DNA of 38,771 nucleotides from Mycobacterium sp. (GTDB lineage Bacteria; Actinomycetota; Actinomycetes; Mycobacteriales; Mycobacteriaceae): NCBI RefSeq assembly GCF_019243155.1, contig NZ_JAFAUS010000514.1, positions 1 to 38,771 of the forward strand, read 5' to 3'. Shown piece by piece: positions 1 to 9,144 of this stretch (position 1 is its first letter; each line of letters starts with the position of its first letter). The notes under the pieces were generated by a model. It saw only the letters and a program-made list of their open reading frames with translations, ran no database searches and was not told where the DNA came from. The position numbers and the translations under genes were made by a program.

Positions 1-165
1 TCCGGTCTGTGGCCGGGCAAAGTCGTCACGGAGGTCAGCCCGGCCGGCGACTTCTGGGAGGCCGAGCCCGAGCACCAGGACTACCTGGAGCGTTACCCCA
101 GCGGCTACACCTGCCACTACATCCGCCCGGGCTGGAAACTGCCCCGGCGAGCCACCGCCGGTTAG
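1..165 (+). CDS. msrA: Peptide-methionine (S)-S-oxide reductase MsrA, C-terminal end (5' truncated by window)
   Basis: Frame 1 reads [54 protein letters not shown], with the typical MsrA C-terminal '[12 protein letters not shown]' motif. Position next to cyp138 matches Rv0137c/Rv0136 order. Confidence 0.93.
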   Translation, partial: SGLWPGKVVTEVSPAGDFWEAEPEHQDYLERYPSGYTCHYIRPGWKLPRRATAG

Positions 166-375
166 TGGCTGAGTCGGTCAACTACCGCTGCCTCGTGGTA
201 GTGGATTCATCCCAACGGTGTGGGCCAGCACCAAAATTGGCGCGCGACGATGTCCGCCGCCACATCGACAAGTTACAAGTTGGGTCCGAGAATCTAACGC
301 AGCATGTGGAGCACACCCGCGTGGGCGCGCTCGCGCACTGCGTGAAAAGTCCGCACACGAAGGGAATTCGGCCCC

Positions 376-1989
376 ATGTCTGCTCAACCGACCGTCTGGG
401 ATGTCACTTACGATTTGCTGCGCTCGCTCGGCTTGACGACGGTGTTCGGTAACCCCGGGTCGACCGAGCAGACGTTCCTCAAGAACTTTCCCGATGACTT
501 CACCTACGTCTTGGGACTGCAGGAGGCCTCCGTGTTGGCCATGGCGGACGGCTTCGCCCAGTCGACCGGCAAGCCGGCCCTGGTGAATCTGCACACCGCG
601 GCGGGCACGGGCAACGCCATGGGAAGCCTCATCGCGGCCTACAAGAGCAACACCCCGTTGATCGTCACGGCCGGGCAGCAGACTCGCGAAATGGTGCTTG
701 TGGAACCGTATTTGACCAACACCAACGAAACACAGCTGCCGGCGCCGTGGGTGAAATGGGCGTATCAGCCCGCCCGCGCCGAGGATGTGCCCGCGGCCTT
801 CATGCGGGCATACGCCATGGCGACCCAGCCGCCCGCCGGTCCGGTGTATCTGTCTATCCCCCTTGATGATTGGGAGAAGCCGGCTCTCGGTCCGGCCGTC
901 ATCCGCACCGTGAGCCAACGCAGTGCGCCCGACGCGGAGCGACTTGCCGAGTTCGCCGAGCGCATCAACCGCGCGCAGCGGCCACTGGTGGTCATCGGTC
1001 CCGAAGTCGATCGGGCCGGCGGTTGGGACGCCGCCGTCGCATTCGCCGAGAAGGTACATGCCCCCGTGTACGCGAGCCCACTGCCGGACCGGATGTCGTT
1101 CCCGGAGGACCATTCGCTGTACCAGGGCATGCTGCCGATGACGATCGCCGAGGTGACCGAGAAGTTGCGGGGCCACGATCTTGCGGTGGTGATCGGCGCG
1201 CAGGTTTTCCGCTACTACCCGTATGTCGCCGGCGAGTACCTGCCCGAGGGCACCGAGCTACTACACCTGACCGCCGACCCGTTCCTGGCGGGTGCAGCGC
1301 GAGTGGGCGACAGCCTGCTGGGCGATACCCTGCTCGCCCTGCAGGCGTTGACCCCGCTGATCGAACCCAAATCCGGCAGGCCGACGCCCACACCGCTGGA
1401 CCGCACTGCAGGCACGGTCGAAGCCGCCACCGCCCCGCTGACGCCGACCCAGGTGTATTCGGCGCTGAGCACGGTGAAGCCGCCGGAGGCGGCACTGATC
1501 AACGAATCGACGTCGACGATGGCCGAGCAGGCGCGCTGGCTGCCCACCGTCTGCACGAACTCGTTCTTCGCCACCGGCAGTGGCGGCATCGGCTGGGGAG
1601 TGCCGGGCGCGGTGGGCGTCGCACTGGGCGACCGCGCCGCGGGCCGCAAACGCGCCGTCGTGGCGACCATCGGCGACGGCTCTTTCCAGTACTCGATCCA
1701 GGCGATCTGGACCGCAGCGCAGCACAAACTGCCGGTCGTGTTCGTGGTGATGCGCAACGGCGAGTACTCGATCCTGAAATCGTTTGCGCTGCTTGAGAAG
1801 ACGCCGAACGTACCGGGATTGGACCTGCCCGGCCTCGACATCGAATCGCTGGCGATCGGCTTCGGCCTTCGCGCCGTCACGGTAGGCGACACGGAGGGGT
1901 TGGTGAACGAGTTCAACGCCGCGCTTGAAGCCGATGGGCCCACGGTCATCGTCGTCCACACCAAACCCCAAGTGGCGCACCTGGGCTGA
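376..1989 (+). CDS. mdlC: ThDP-dependent decarboxylase, benzoylformate decarboxylase-like
   Basis: Long ORF with TPP-enzyme motifs: FGNPGSTEQTFLKNFPDDFTYVLGLQEA, NLHTAAGTGNAMGSL, PLIVTAGQQTR, GDGSFQYSIQAIWTAAQ. Closely resembles Pseudomonas putida BFD along its length. Confidence 0.85.
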   Translation: MSAQPTVWDVTYDLLRSLGLTTVFGNPGSTEQTFLKNFPDDFTYVLGLQEASVLAMADGFAQSTGKPALVNLHTAAGTGNAMGSLIAAYKSNTPLIVTAGQQTREMVLVEPYLTNTNETQLPAPWVKWAYQPARAEDVPAAFMRAYAMATQPPAGPVYLSIPLDDWEKPALGPAVIRTVSQRSAPDAERLAEFAERINRAQRPLVVIGPEVDRAGGWDAAVAFAEKVHAPVYASPLPDRMSFPEDHSLYQGMLPMTIAEVTEKLRGHDLAVVIGAQVFRYYPYVAGEYLPEGTELLHLTADPFLAGAARVGDSLLGDTLLALQALTPLIEPKSGRPTPTPLDRTAGTVEAATAPLTPTQVYSALSTVKPPEAALINESTSTMAEQARWLPTVCTNSFFATGSGGIGWGVPGAVGVALGDRAAGRKRAVVATIGDGSFQYSIQAIWTAAQHKLPVVFVVMRNGEYSILKSFALLEKTPNVPGLDLPGLDIESLAIGFGLRAVTVGDTEGLVNEFNAALEADGPTVIVVHTKPQVAHLG

Positions 1990-1997
1990 GGCGGTCC

Positions 1998-3317
1998 TCA
2001 GCGCCGGTGCACTACCACCCGACCGCCGTTCTTCGGGGTGAACGCGACGCCACGGCAGTGCCAGTGCTCATCGGGCGCATCGGTGGTCTCGATTGCCAAG
2101 CGTTGCAACACGGTTCGAAGCACCACGTCCATCTCCATGTTGGCGAATGCCGCCCCCACACAGCGGCGGGTTCCGCCACCGAACGGGATCCAGGACAGCG
2201 CTGACGGCTTGGTTCCGATGTAGCGTTGCGGGTCGAAGCGGTCGGGATCGGAGAAGACGTCCGGGTTGCTGTGGATCTGCCCGATGCCGACGATGATCGA
2301 ATCGCCGCGCGGGATGACCCACTCGCCGAGGTGGAAGACTTCGGGGTAGACGTGGCGACCGGCAAGGTCGATGACCGTCCTGGCCCGCTGCACTTCCAGG
2401 ATGGTGGCCTGCCGCAGTTCACCGCCACCGTTCTGGGCCTCCTCGACGAGCGCCGCCAGCAGGTCCGGGTGCCGGCTTATCCGCTCGAATGCCCAGCCCA
2501 GCGTGGATGCCGTCGTTTCGTGTCCGGCCGCCAGCAAGGTGAGCAGCTCGTCGCCAATGTCCTTGCGCGACATAGCTGATCCGTCTTCGTATGTGGTGCG
2601 CAACAGCATCGCGAGGACATCGGTCCGATCGGCGAAATTCGGGTCGGCCTGCTCGTCGTCGATCAACTTGTCGATGACGATGTCGTACTGGCGCCGCCAT
2701 TGCGCGAGCCGGCCCCACGGGCTGAACCGGCCGTAGTCGCGTTTGGGCTTCGGCACGGCCGCCAGTCGCGAGCCAAGGGTGACCCACGGTGGAATGAGCC
2801 GTCGGAGCTCATCGAGTTCGGCGCCTTCCGCGCCGAACACCGCGCGCAGTATCGCGTTCAGCGTTATCCGCATCATGGGCTGCAGCGTGGCGAAAGGAGT
2901 GCCTTGCGGCCAGTCGGCGATCTCGCGCAGCGTCTCTTCTTCGATGATGCTCTCGTACTTCTTCATGCTCTTGCCGTGGAACGGCGGCGCCAACAGCCGG
3001 CGACGCTGGCGATGGTCGTCGCCCTCGAGCGCGAAAACCGAACCGGTGCCGAACAGACGGCCCAGATTGGGCTGTATGTTGCCGAGTTCATCGGGGCTGG
3101 TCGTGAAGACCTGCTTGGCCAACTGCGGGTCACCGACGACAACGATGCGCCCGTACATCGGCAGGTTGAGCGTGAAAACGTCGCCGTAGCGACGCGACAG
3201 CCGTTGGATCATCCGGCGCCGGGACATCGAGAACCCAAAGCCCTGCAACAGCTTGGGAATTCGCGCCGCCGGCGGCAACTTGACTGCGGCCGCTGGCGCG
3301 GTGGCTACTTCACTCAT
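1998..3317 (-). CDS. cyp138: Cytochrome P450, CYP138 family
   Basis: AGHETTA I-helix, heme-ligand motif FGGGTRRCVGAAFANMEMD, N-terminus and body strongly resembling Rv0136. Confidence 0.93.
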   Translation of the reverse strand: MSEVATAPAAAVKLPPAARIPKLLQGFGFSMSRRRMIQRLSRRYGDVFTLNLPMYGRIVVVGDPQLAKQVFTTSPDELGNIQPNLGRLFGTGSVFALEGDDHRQRRRLLAPPFHGKSMKKYESIIEEETLREIADWPQGTPFATLQPMMRITLNAILRAVFGAEGAELDELRRLIPPWVTLGSRLAAVPKPKRDYGRFSPWGRLAQWRRQYDIVIDKLIDDEQADPNFADRTDVLAMLLRTTYEDGSAMSRKDIGDELLTLLAAGHETTASTLGWAFERISRHPDLLAALVEEAQNGGGELRQATILEVQRARTVIDLAGRHVYPEVFHLGEWVIPRGDSIIVGIGQIHSNPDVFSDPDRFDPQRYIGTKPSALSWIPFGGGTRRCVGAAFANMEMDVVLRTVLQRLAIETTDAPDEHWHCRGVAFTPKNGGRVVVHRR

Positions 3318-3393
3318 GGCGGTGCTGCTCCCAAGTGATCGGTCCCCGGGATCGGGGTTGGTACGACGGTGTACCGCACGCCTTTCCCAGTAC

Positions 3394-3409
3394 GGTACTC
3401 TGAAGTACC
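3394..3409. promoter_or_regulatory. Candidate TetR operator palindrome GGTACT-CTGA-AGTACC
   Basis: Perfect 6-bp inverted repeat with 4-nt spacer in the divergent cyp138/TetR intergenic region. Confidence 0.5.
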
Positions 3410-3453
3410 AGAACCCACAAGGTTCCGTACTCGACCGGAAAGGGGCGCCGACC

Positions 3454-4077
3454 GTGACATCAGCGGTGTCAGCCGCGGCTGACGACGCCGTTTCCGGTGT
3501 TCTGAAGCCGGACCCGTTTCGGCTCAGGCTGCTCGACGGCCTCGCCGCGTCGATCGCCGAACGCGGTTACCGCGCCAGCACCGTGGCCGACATCGTGCGC
3601 AACGCCCGCACGTCCAAGCGCACGTTCTACGACCAGTTCGACGGCAAGGAAGAGTGCTTCCTGGAATTGCTGCGCGCCGACATCGAAAAGCTCGGCGAGC
3701 GCATTCAGTCCTCGGTCGACCCCGAGGGCGATTGGCACCGGCAGATCCGTCAGGCCGTCGAGGCCTACGTCGGATACATCGAGTCCCGGCCGGCCATCAC
3801 CCTGAGCTGGATTCGTGAACTCCCGTCGCTCGGCGCCGCCGCCCGTCCGGTTCAGCGTCGCGGTCTTCAGCTGTTGTCCAGCCTGCTCATCGACCTCAGC
3901 GCCAGTCCCGGATTCCGGCGGGCCGAGTTGCCGCCGCTGACCGCGCCGTTGGCCGTGATCCTGTTGGGCGGGTTGCGTGAGCTGACCGCACTTGCGGTCG
4001 AAGACGAGAAGTCGGTCCGAGAAATCGTCGAACCCGCCGTGGATGCGTCCGTAGCTCTGCTCGGGCCACGCCACTAA
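3454..4077 (+). CDS. TetR/AcrR family transcriptional regulator (Rv0135c-like)
   Basis: HTH region RGYRASTVADIVRNARTSKRTFYDQFDGKEECFLELL. GTG start at 3454 in frame (MTSAVSAAADDA). Divergent from cyp138. Confidence 0.88.
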   Translation: MTSAVSAAADDAVSGVLKPDPFRLRLLDGLAASIAERGYRASTVADIVRNARTSKRTFYDQFDGKEECFLELLRADIEKLGERIQSSVDPEGDWHRQIRQAVEAYVGYIESRPAITLSWIRELPSLGAAARPVQRRGLQLLSSLLIDLSASPGFRRAELPPLTAPLAVILLGGLRELTALAVEDEKSVREIVEPAVDASVALLGPRH

Positions 4078-4214
4078 GGTCGAAAGCTCCCGTAATCCCG
4101 TTAGTTGCAAGCTATTCCGGCCCTCAAGTCGGGCAATCGGCAAGCGTCTTCATCAAGGCGACCGAAGTCACCATCGGCGTCGAATAGCGTCGCGCCGAAA
4201 ACCCTTGTAGAGGC

Positions 4215-5105
4215 TTATGTTCCGGCGTTCAGAAACGCGCGGACCCGGTCCAGCACCAGCTCGGGCCGCTGCCTGACGATCCAGTGGCCGACGCCGTCGA
4301 CCAGCTCGACCTCGAAATCGCTTATCCGCTCGGCATATCCATTCAGCAACTCCGGCGTGAGCACGGGATCTTTGGTGCCACTCAGCCAGCGCACCGGAAC
4401 ATCGACGCGGGCGTCGTCGTACTCGCCTCGCGCCCAGCGCAGCATCTCCGAAGTCGCAAACGTGCGGTACCACCGCGAACCCGCCTCCGCATGGCCGGGC
4501 TGGCGCATGCACTCGAGGTAGAGCGCGACGTCCTCGTCGGGCAGCGTGAAGCCGCCGCCGACCCACGAACCCAACATGCGGACGAACCGCGAGTTGGGAC
4601 TGCTGATCACCCGGGGACCGATGCCCGGCAACGAGATCGGTATCTGATACCAGAACCGCCACACGTTGCGGAGCATGCCGAGATCGCGACTCACGTAGGG
4701 CGCCGAAGTGTTGCACCCGAAGAACCCGGACACCTTCTCGGGATGCCGCAGCATCATGATGAAGGCCACCGGACCGCCCCAGTCGTGTGCAACGAGCTTG
4801 ACCGACGCGACGCCCAGGTGGTCCAGCACGCGGGCCAGGTCGTCGGCCATTTCGTCTTTGCGGTACTTGCAGCGTGGGGCCGAACTCCAGCCCGCGCCGC
4901 GCAGGTCCGGACACAGCACCCGGTAGCCGTCGGCGGCCAGCGGCCCGATCAGCTCGCGCCATTCCCACCAGTTCTCCGGGAAGCCGTGCACCAACATCAC
5001 CGCCGGCCCGTTCGCCGGACCCGCCTCGGCGACGTGAATCGTCACGCCGTCGCCGAGTTCGACGTACCTGTGTTCGACCCCGTCCAGGGCCGGCATGGTG
5101 ACCAT
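4215..5105 (-). CDS. ephF: Epoxide hydrolase, alpha/beta-hydrolase fold (EphF-like)
   Basis: HGFPENWWEWREL, AHDWGGPVAF nucleophile elbow, C-terminal GVGHWI. Position next to Rv0135c/Rv0136 homologues. Start may be 5096. Confidence 0.88.
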   Translation of the reverse strand: MVTMPALDGVEHRYVELGDGVTIHVAEAGPANGPAVMLVHGFPENWWEWRELIGPLAADGYRVLCPDLRGAGWSSAPRCKYRKDEMADDLARVLDHLGVASVKLVAHDWGGPVAFIMMLRHPEKVSGFFGCNTSAPYVSRDLGMLRNVWRFWYQIPISLPGIGPRVISSPNSRFVRMLGSWVGGGFTLPDEDVALYLECMRQPGHAEAGSRWYRTFATSEMLRWARGEYDDARVDVPVRWLSGTKDPVLTPELLNGYAERISDFEVELVDGVGHWIVRQRPELVLDRVRAFLNAGT

Positions 5106-5130
5106 GTCTGAAGAACGTAGTGGACGAGAC

Positions 5131-6366
5131 CTAGTTCAGAAACCGGTCGACGTAGGGCTTGAACCGGGCACGCAGGGTGTCCTCGTTCAGCCCGAACATC
5201 TCGCACGAGGTTTCGACGTTTCCCAGCCGGCCGCGCCGGTGGCCCGCCAGGTAGTCGGCGATCGCGCCGCGCGCGTCTTCGGTGAAGGGTTCACCGGCCA
5301 ACGCGTACACCCGCTCGGCGACACCTACTTCGTCGGACATGAAGTCGCCGAAGCGAACATCGATCGAGCGTTCCGGACCGATGGTGTCGCGGTCGCGGAC
5401 GAGCGCGCTGAGCATCTGATCGAGGCGGTCGATCCAGGAGTTGGCGATCAGTTCCACGGGCACCGGCGACCGGTGCATCCGGGCGGAGTAGGTGATCATC
5501 GCGATCATCGACAGCGCCACCGGCACCGGGTCGCGGTGCGTGAAAACGACGATGCTACCGGGGAATACGCGATCCAGTACCGGCACCTGTTCGAGATGCT
5601 GGGGCGACTTGAGCAGCCAGCGCCGCCCGCCGCGCAGGAACTGCATCGCCTTGAGTTGAGTGGCGAGGTATTCGTAGTGCGGCGTCTGGTCGTGGACCCG
5701 GTAGTAATCACGCCAGCGGGGCACTTCGGCGAGCGTCTCGAAGAGCATCGTCGAGATGTCGTTGGCCAGCAGCTGAATCTCTTCGTGCACATGGTCGGTG
5801 GTCATCTCGTGCATCAGCGGGAAATGGGGCATCACCACGTTGACCACTCCGACCGCGACGTCCATTCGCGCGCGGCGCGGATCCGGTTCGGCGCCAATCT
5901 CATTCGGCAACGGAAACGGCTCGTTGCTCTCCCAGTACGGCATGGTGCGGAACGTTGGCGGCGCCGCCAGCAGGTTGTGCAGATGGGTGGTTCCGGTGCG
6001 TGGCAGCCCGGCGATCACCACCGGCGGCTCCAGTTCGATGTCGTCGATCTCGGGATGGCGGTTCAAGAGGTCGGTCAGCAGCAGCCGGTTCTTGAGAAGC
6101 TGCAGCAGTTGGCCATAGAAGTTGACCACTCCCGCCTCGTGTAGCCCGTCAATGTCGCGCAGCGCGGCCAGGTAGACGTCTAGTCGTTCTCGGTAGTCGT
6201 CGGGTCCGAAATCCTGCAGGCCGGTGTCGGCGCTGGCCTGCGCATGCAGCCTGTCGGCGTCCAACGGGCAACTCGGGGCCATGCTGGCCATCATGTCGAG
6301 GATCTGCTGGGCCTCAGCGCTGAAGCGGGGTGAGGCAAGGTCTTCAAGGCGAACGGCGTCGGTCAC
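5131..6366 (-). CDS. Sulfotransferase family protein
   Basis: PAPS-binding P-loop-like VVIAGLPRTGTTHLHNLL and downstream KSPQHLEQVPVLDRVFPGSIVVFTHRDPV typical of the Sulfotransfer_3 family. 25 bp upstream of ephF on the same strand. Confidence 0.88.
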   Translation of the reverse strand: MTDAVRLEDLASPRFSAEAQQILDMMASMAPSCPLDADRLHAQASADTGLQDFGPDDYRERLDVYLAALRDIDGLHEAGVVNFYGQLLQLLKNRLLLTDLLNRHPEIDDIELEPPVVIAGLPRTGTTHLHNLLAAPPTFRTMPYWESNEPFPLPNEIGAEPDPRRARMDVAVGVVNVVMPHFPLMHEMTTDHVHEEIQLLANDISTMLFETLAEVPRWRDYYRVHDQTPHYEYLATQLKAMQFLRGGRRWLLKSPQHLEQVPVLDRVFPGSIVVFTHRDPVPVALSMIAMITYSARMHRSPVPVELIANSWIDRLDQMLSALVRDRDTIGPERSIDVRFGDFMSDEVGVAERVYALAGEPFTEDARGAIADYLAGHRRGRLGNVETSCEMFGLNEDTLRARFKPYVDRFLN

Positions 6367-6394
6367 GGCGACTTATGTTACTCTGAGTTTCGTA

Positions 6395-6982
6395 ATGGCA
6401 ATAGACTTTGGCCGACCCCGAGATCCCCGCATCGACGCGGCCGTGCTGCGCGCGACGGTCGAACTGCTTGCCGAAACCGGTTACCAGGGGCTTTTGGTCT
6501 CCGCCATCGCGCAACGGGCCGGCACCAGCAAGCCCGCGATCTACCGGCGCTGGCCGAGTAAGGCGCATCTGGTGCACGAGGCGGTCTTCCCGATCGGCAC
6601 CTCGACCGAAATCCCCGACACCGGGTCGCTGCCCGAGGACCTGCGCGAGATGGTGTGCCGTGCAATGGTTTTCCTGACGACCCCGGCCGCAAGGGCCGCG
6701 ATGCCCGGGTTGGTCGGCGAGATGGCGGCGGACCCGACGCTGCATTCGGCGCTGTTGGAGCGGTTCGCCGGCATCATCGGCGGTGGCCTCGCCGAGTTGC
6801 TGGCGAGGGCCGCGGTCCGCGGCGAGGTCCGTGCCGACGTGGCCCCCGCCGAACTCGCCTCGCAACTAACAGAAGCCATCGCCGGGATCACACTGATCGG
6901 TCTCCTCACCCGGGTTACCGAGCTCGATGGCGCGTGGGTCGACCGCACCACCACGTTGCTCCTGAAAGGAATCAGCGCATGA
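6395..6982 (+). CDS. TetR/AcrR family transcriptional regulator
   Basis: GYQGLLVSAIAQRAGTSKPAIYRRWPSKAHLVHEAV HTH. ATG at 6395, divergent from the sulfotransferase with a 28-bp gap. Confidence 0.88.
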   Translation: MAIDFGRPRDPRIDAAVLRATVELLAETGYQGLLVSAIAQRAGTSKPAIYRRWPSKAHLVHEAVFPIGTSTEIPDTGSLPEDLREMVCRAMVFLTTPAARAAMPGLVGEMAADPTLHSALLERFAGIIGGGLAELLARAAVRGEVRADVAPAELASQLTEAIAGITLIGLLTRVTELDGAWVDRTTTLLLKGISA

Positions 6983-8091
6983 CGCACGAATCGACGACCG
7001 CGTGGCGGGAGCTGCTCGGCACCCTCGGCGAACTCGACCGGTCCTTCCTCGACGGCGACCGAGCGCTCCAGGACGACCGGCACATCGCCGACGGGTACCG
7101 CACCCTCGCCATCACACTCGGGGTGGCGTTGGACGCCTACCTGTTCCCTGAGCCCGGCCGGCCGCAGTTCGTCGCGGTGAACACGCCCTTCCGGCGCGAC
7201 CGCCGCTGGGGCGGCGACAACACCGACGCCTATTACTTCATGTGCCGGGTCGATCCGCAGCGGCGCTACCGCATCAGCGGCAATAAAGGTGACAGCGTGT
7301 ACTTCTCGGTGACCGCCTACAACGAGCCGTCACCGGGCGCGTGGTCGGACCGGGTCGTCGCGATCGTCCGCGACCGCGACCTCGAGGCGGATGGCGACGG
7401 CAACTTCTCCTTCGAATTCCCACCGACGCCCGACGCCGCCGTGCTGATGACCCGCGACTACCAGGCCGACCCACTGACCGGGCGACCGGTCACCTGGCAC
7501 ATCGAAGCGCTCGACGCGCCCGATCCGATACAACACGGCGACGCGGAGACCGCCGCGCGGCTGCGGGCGTCCGCGACCTGGTTGCGCACCATGTTCGCCA
7601 TCGTTCCGCTGGCGGTGGGAAACCGGGTCGACGACGAGCATGCTCTCGGACACGAAACCGCGCACGCAGCAAATCAATTCGCCGATCCTTATCAGGTTCC
7701 CGATGCTAACTTCGGCTGGTCGGCGCGTGACGCGTGCTATTCCTACGGGAGTTTCGTGCTCAAGGACGACGAGGCGTTGGTCATCACGCACCGACCGCCG
7801 TCGTGCAGGTTTTGGAACATGGTGGTGTGGAATCAGTTCATGGCCACCTACGGCGCCGGCGAAGGCCCCGATGCTCGTTGCTCGGTCAATGGCCGCACCG
7901 CCGCGCTCAACAGCGACGGCTCCGTGACGATCGTGCTGTCCCGGAACATCACCGAACACCCGAATTCCCTTACCACGCTGGGCTATCCGCAGGGCAACCT
8001 CGCGTTCCGGTGGTTTCTGCCAGACGGGCTGCCGGTGCGCCCGGAGGTGGAACTCGTGAAGGTGGCCGACGCGCCGACCGGCGTGAGCTGA
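6979..8091 (+). CDS. DUF1214 domain-containing protein
   Basis: ATGA overlap with the preceding TetR stop. Region DPQRRYRISGNKGDSVYFSVTAY ... PSCRFWNMVVWNQFM ... LTTLGYPQGNLAFRWFLPDG resembles DUF1214 proteins. Confidence 0.75.
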   Translation: MTHESTTAWRELLGTLGELDRSFLDGDRALQDDRHIADGYRTLAITLGVALDAYLFPEPGRPQFVAVNTPFRRDRRWGGDNTDAYYFMCRVDPQRRYRISGNKGDSVYFSVTAYNEPSPGAWSDRVVAIVRDRDLEADGDGNFSFEFPPTPDAAVLMTRDYQADPLTGRPVTWHIEALDAPDPIQHGDAETAARLRASATWLRTMFAIVPLAVGNRVDDEHALGHETAHAANQFADPYQVPDANFGWSARDACYSYGSFVLKDDEALVITHRPPSCRFWNMVVWNQFMATYGAGEGPDARCSVNGRTAALNSDGSVTIVLSRNITEHPNSLTTLGYPQGNLAFRWFLPDGLPVRPEVELVKVADAPTGVS

Positions 8092-9144
8092 TCAGCCGAC
8101 TTCGCGGACCAGCGTGATGGCGCGGTCCAGGGTGCGCAGTCTGGCATCGAGCGAGTCGCCCGCCGGATACAGCCGAACGGTGTCCACACCGGTGTCGCGC
8201 CATACCCCGAGCCGCGCACGAACCATCTCCTCGGTCCCGATAAGCGTGGTGGCCAAGACCATTTCGTCGGTCACCAAGCCGGCCGCGCCCTCGCGGTCCC
8301 CGCGCTGCCAACGCTCGCGCACCTCGTCCGCAACGTCGGCCCACCCCTGCCGGCTGTAGGCCTGGTTGTAGAAATTCGTGCTCGATGACCCCATCCCACC
8401 GAGGCTGAAGGCGAGCTCGCTTTTGCGCGCCGCCACCATCGAACGCAACTCGTCTTCGTCCGCGGCGAAGGCCACTTCGGCGCCCTGGCAGATGTCGATG
8501 TCGGCGCGACTGCGGCCGGCGGCCGCGAGCCCCTCGTCGAGGTGGGAGAAGTAGGCCTCACCGGCTCCCTCGGGGACGAAGCTGGTGCCCAGCCATCCAT
8601 CGGCGACCCGTCCGGTCAACTTCAGCATCGCCGGTGACAGCGCGGCCAGGTAGATCGGAATGGCGTGCTCGGGCCGGGTCGACAACCGCATCGGCACGGC
8701 CTCGCCGCCGGGACGTGGAAGCTGGAACTCCTTGCCGGAGTGCGAGATTTTGCCTCCGGCGAACACCTGACGCACGATGTCGACGGTCTCGGAGATACGC
8801 GCGAGCGGTCGGCGGAACGAGACGCCATGCAGACCCTCGATCACCTGCGGACCGGAGGCGCCCAGCCCGAGCAGGAATCGCCCGCCCGAGAGGTTGGACA
8901 GCGTGATCGCGGTCTGGGCGACCATCACCGGCGAGCGGGTGCCGACCTGCAGGACACCGGACCCCAGCAGCACCCGCGAGGTTCGGGCCGCCAGGTAACC
9001 CAGCGCCGAGGGCGCGTCCGAACCCCACGCCTCGGCGACCCAGCAGACATCGAGGCCCAGCCTTTCCGCCTCGACGACGAACGTCGTGATGTCGGCGACT
9101 TTGTCTGCGGTACCGGATAATTCGACTGTCGTCGCGGTCCGCAT
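8092..9144 (-). CDS. LLM class (probably F420-dependent) oxidoreductase
   Basis: Luciferase-like motifs GSGVLQVGTRSPVMVAQTAITLSNLSGGRFLLGLGASGPQVIEG. ATG at 9144 overlaps the SRPBCC stop (TGATG). Confidence 0.87.
   Translation of the reverse strand: MRTATTVELSGTADKVADITTFVVEAERLGLDVCWVAEAWGSDAPSALGYLAARTSRVLLGSGVLQVGTRSPVMVAQTAITLSNLSGGRFLLGLGASGPQVIEGLHGVSFRRPLARISETVDIVRQVFAGGKISHSGKEFQLPRPGGEAVPMRLSTRPEHAIPIYLAALSPAMLKLTGRVADGWLGTSFVPEGAGEAYFSHLDEGLAAAGRSRADIDICQGAEVAFAADEDELRSMVAARKSELAFSLGGMGSSSTNFYNQAYSRQGWADVADEVRERWQRGDREGAAGLVTDEMVLATTLIGTEEMVRARLGVWRDTGVDTVRLYPAGDSLDARLRTLDRAITLVREVG

Noticed and set aside
178-1176. 332-aa minus-strand ORF
   Set aside because: Antisense to the BFD-like gene, with composition typical of GC-rich shadow ORFs.
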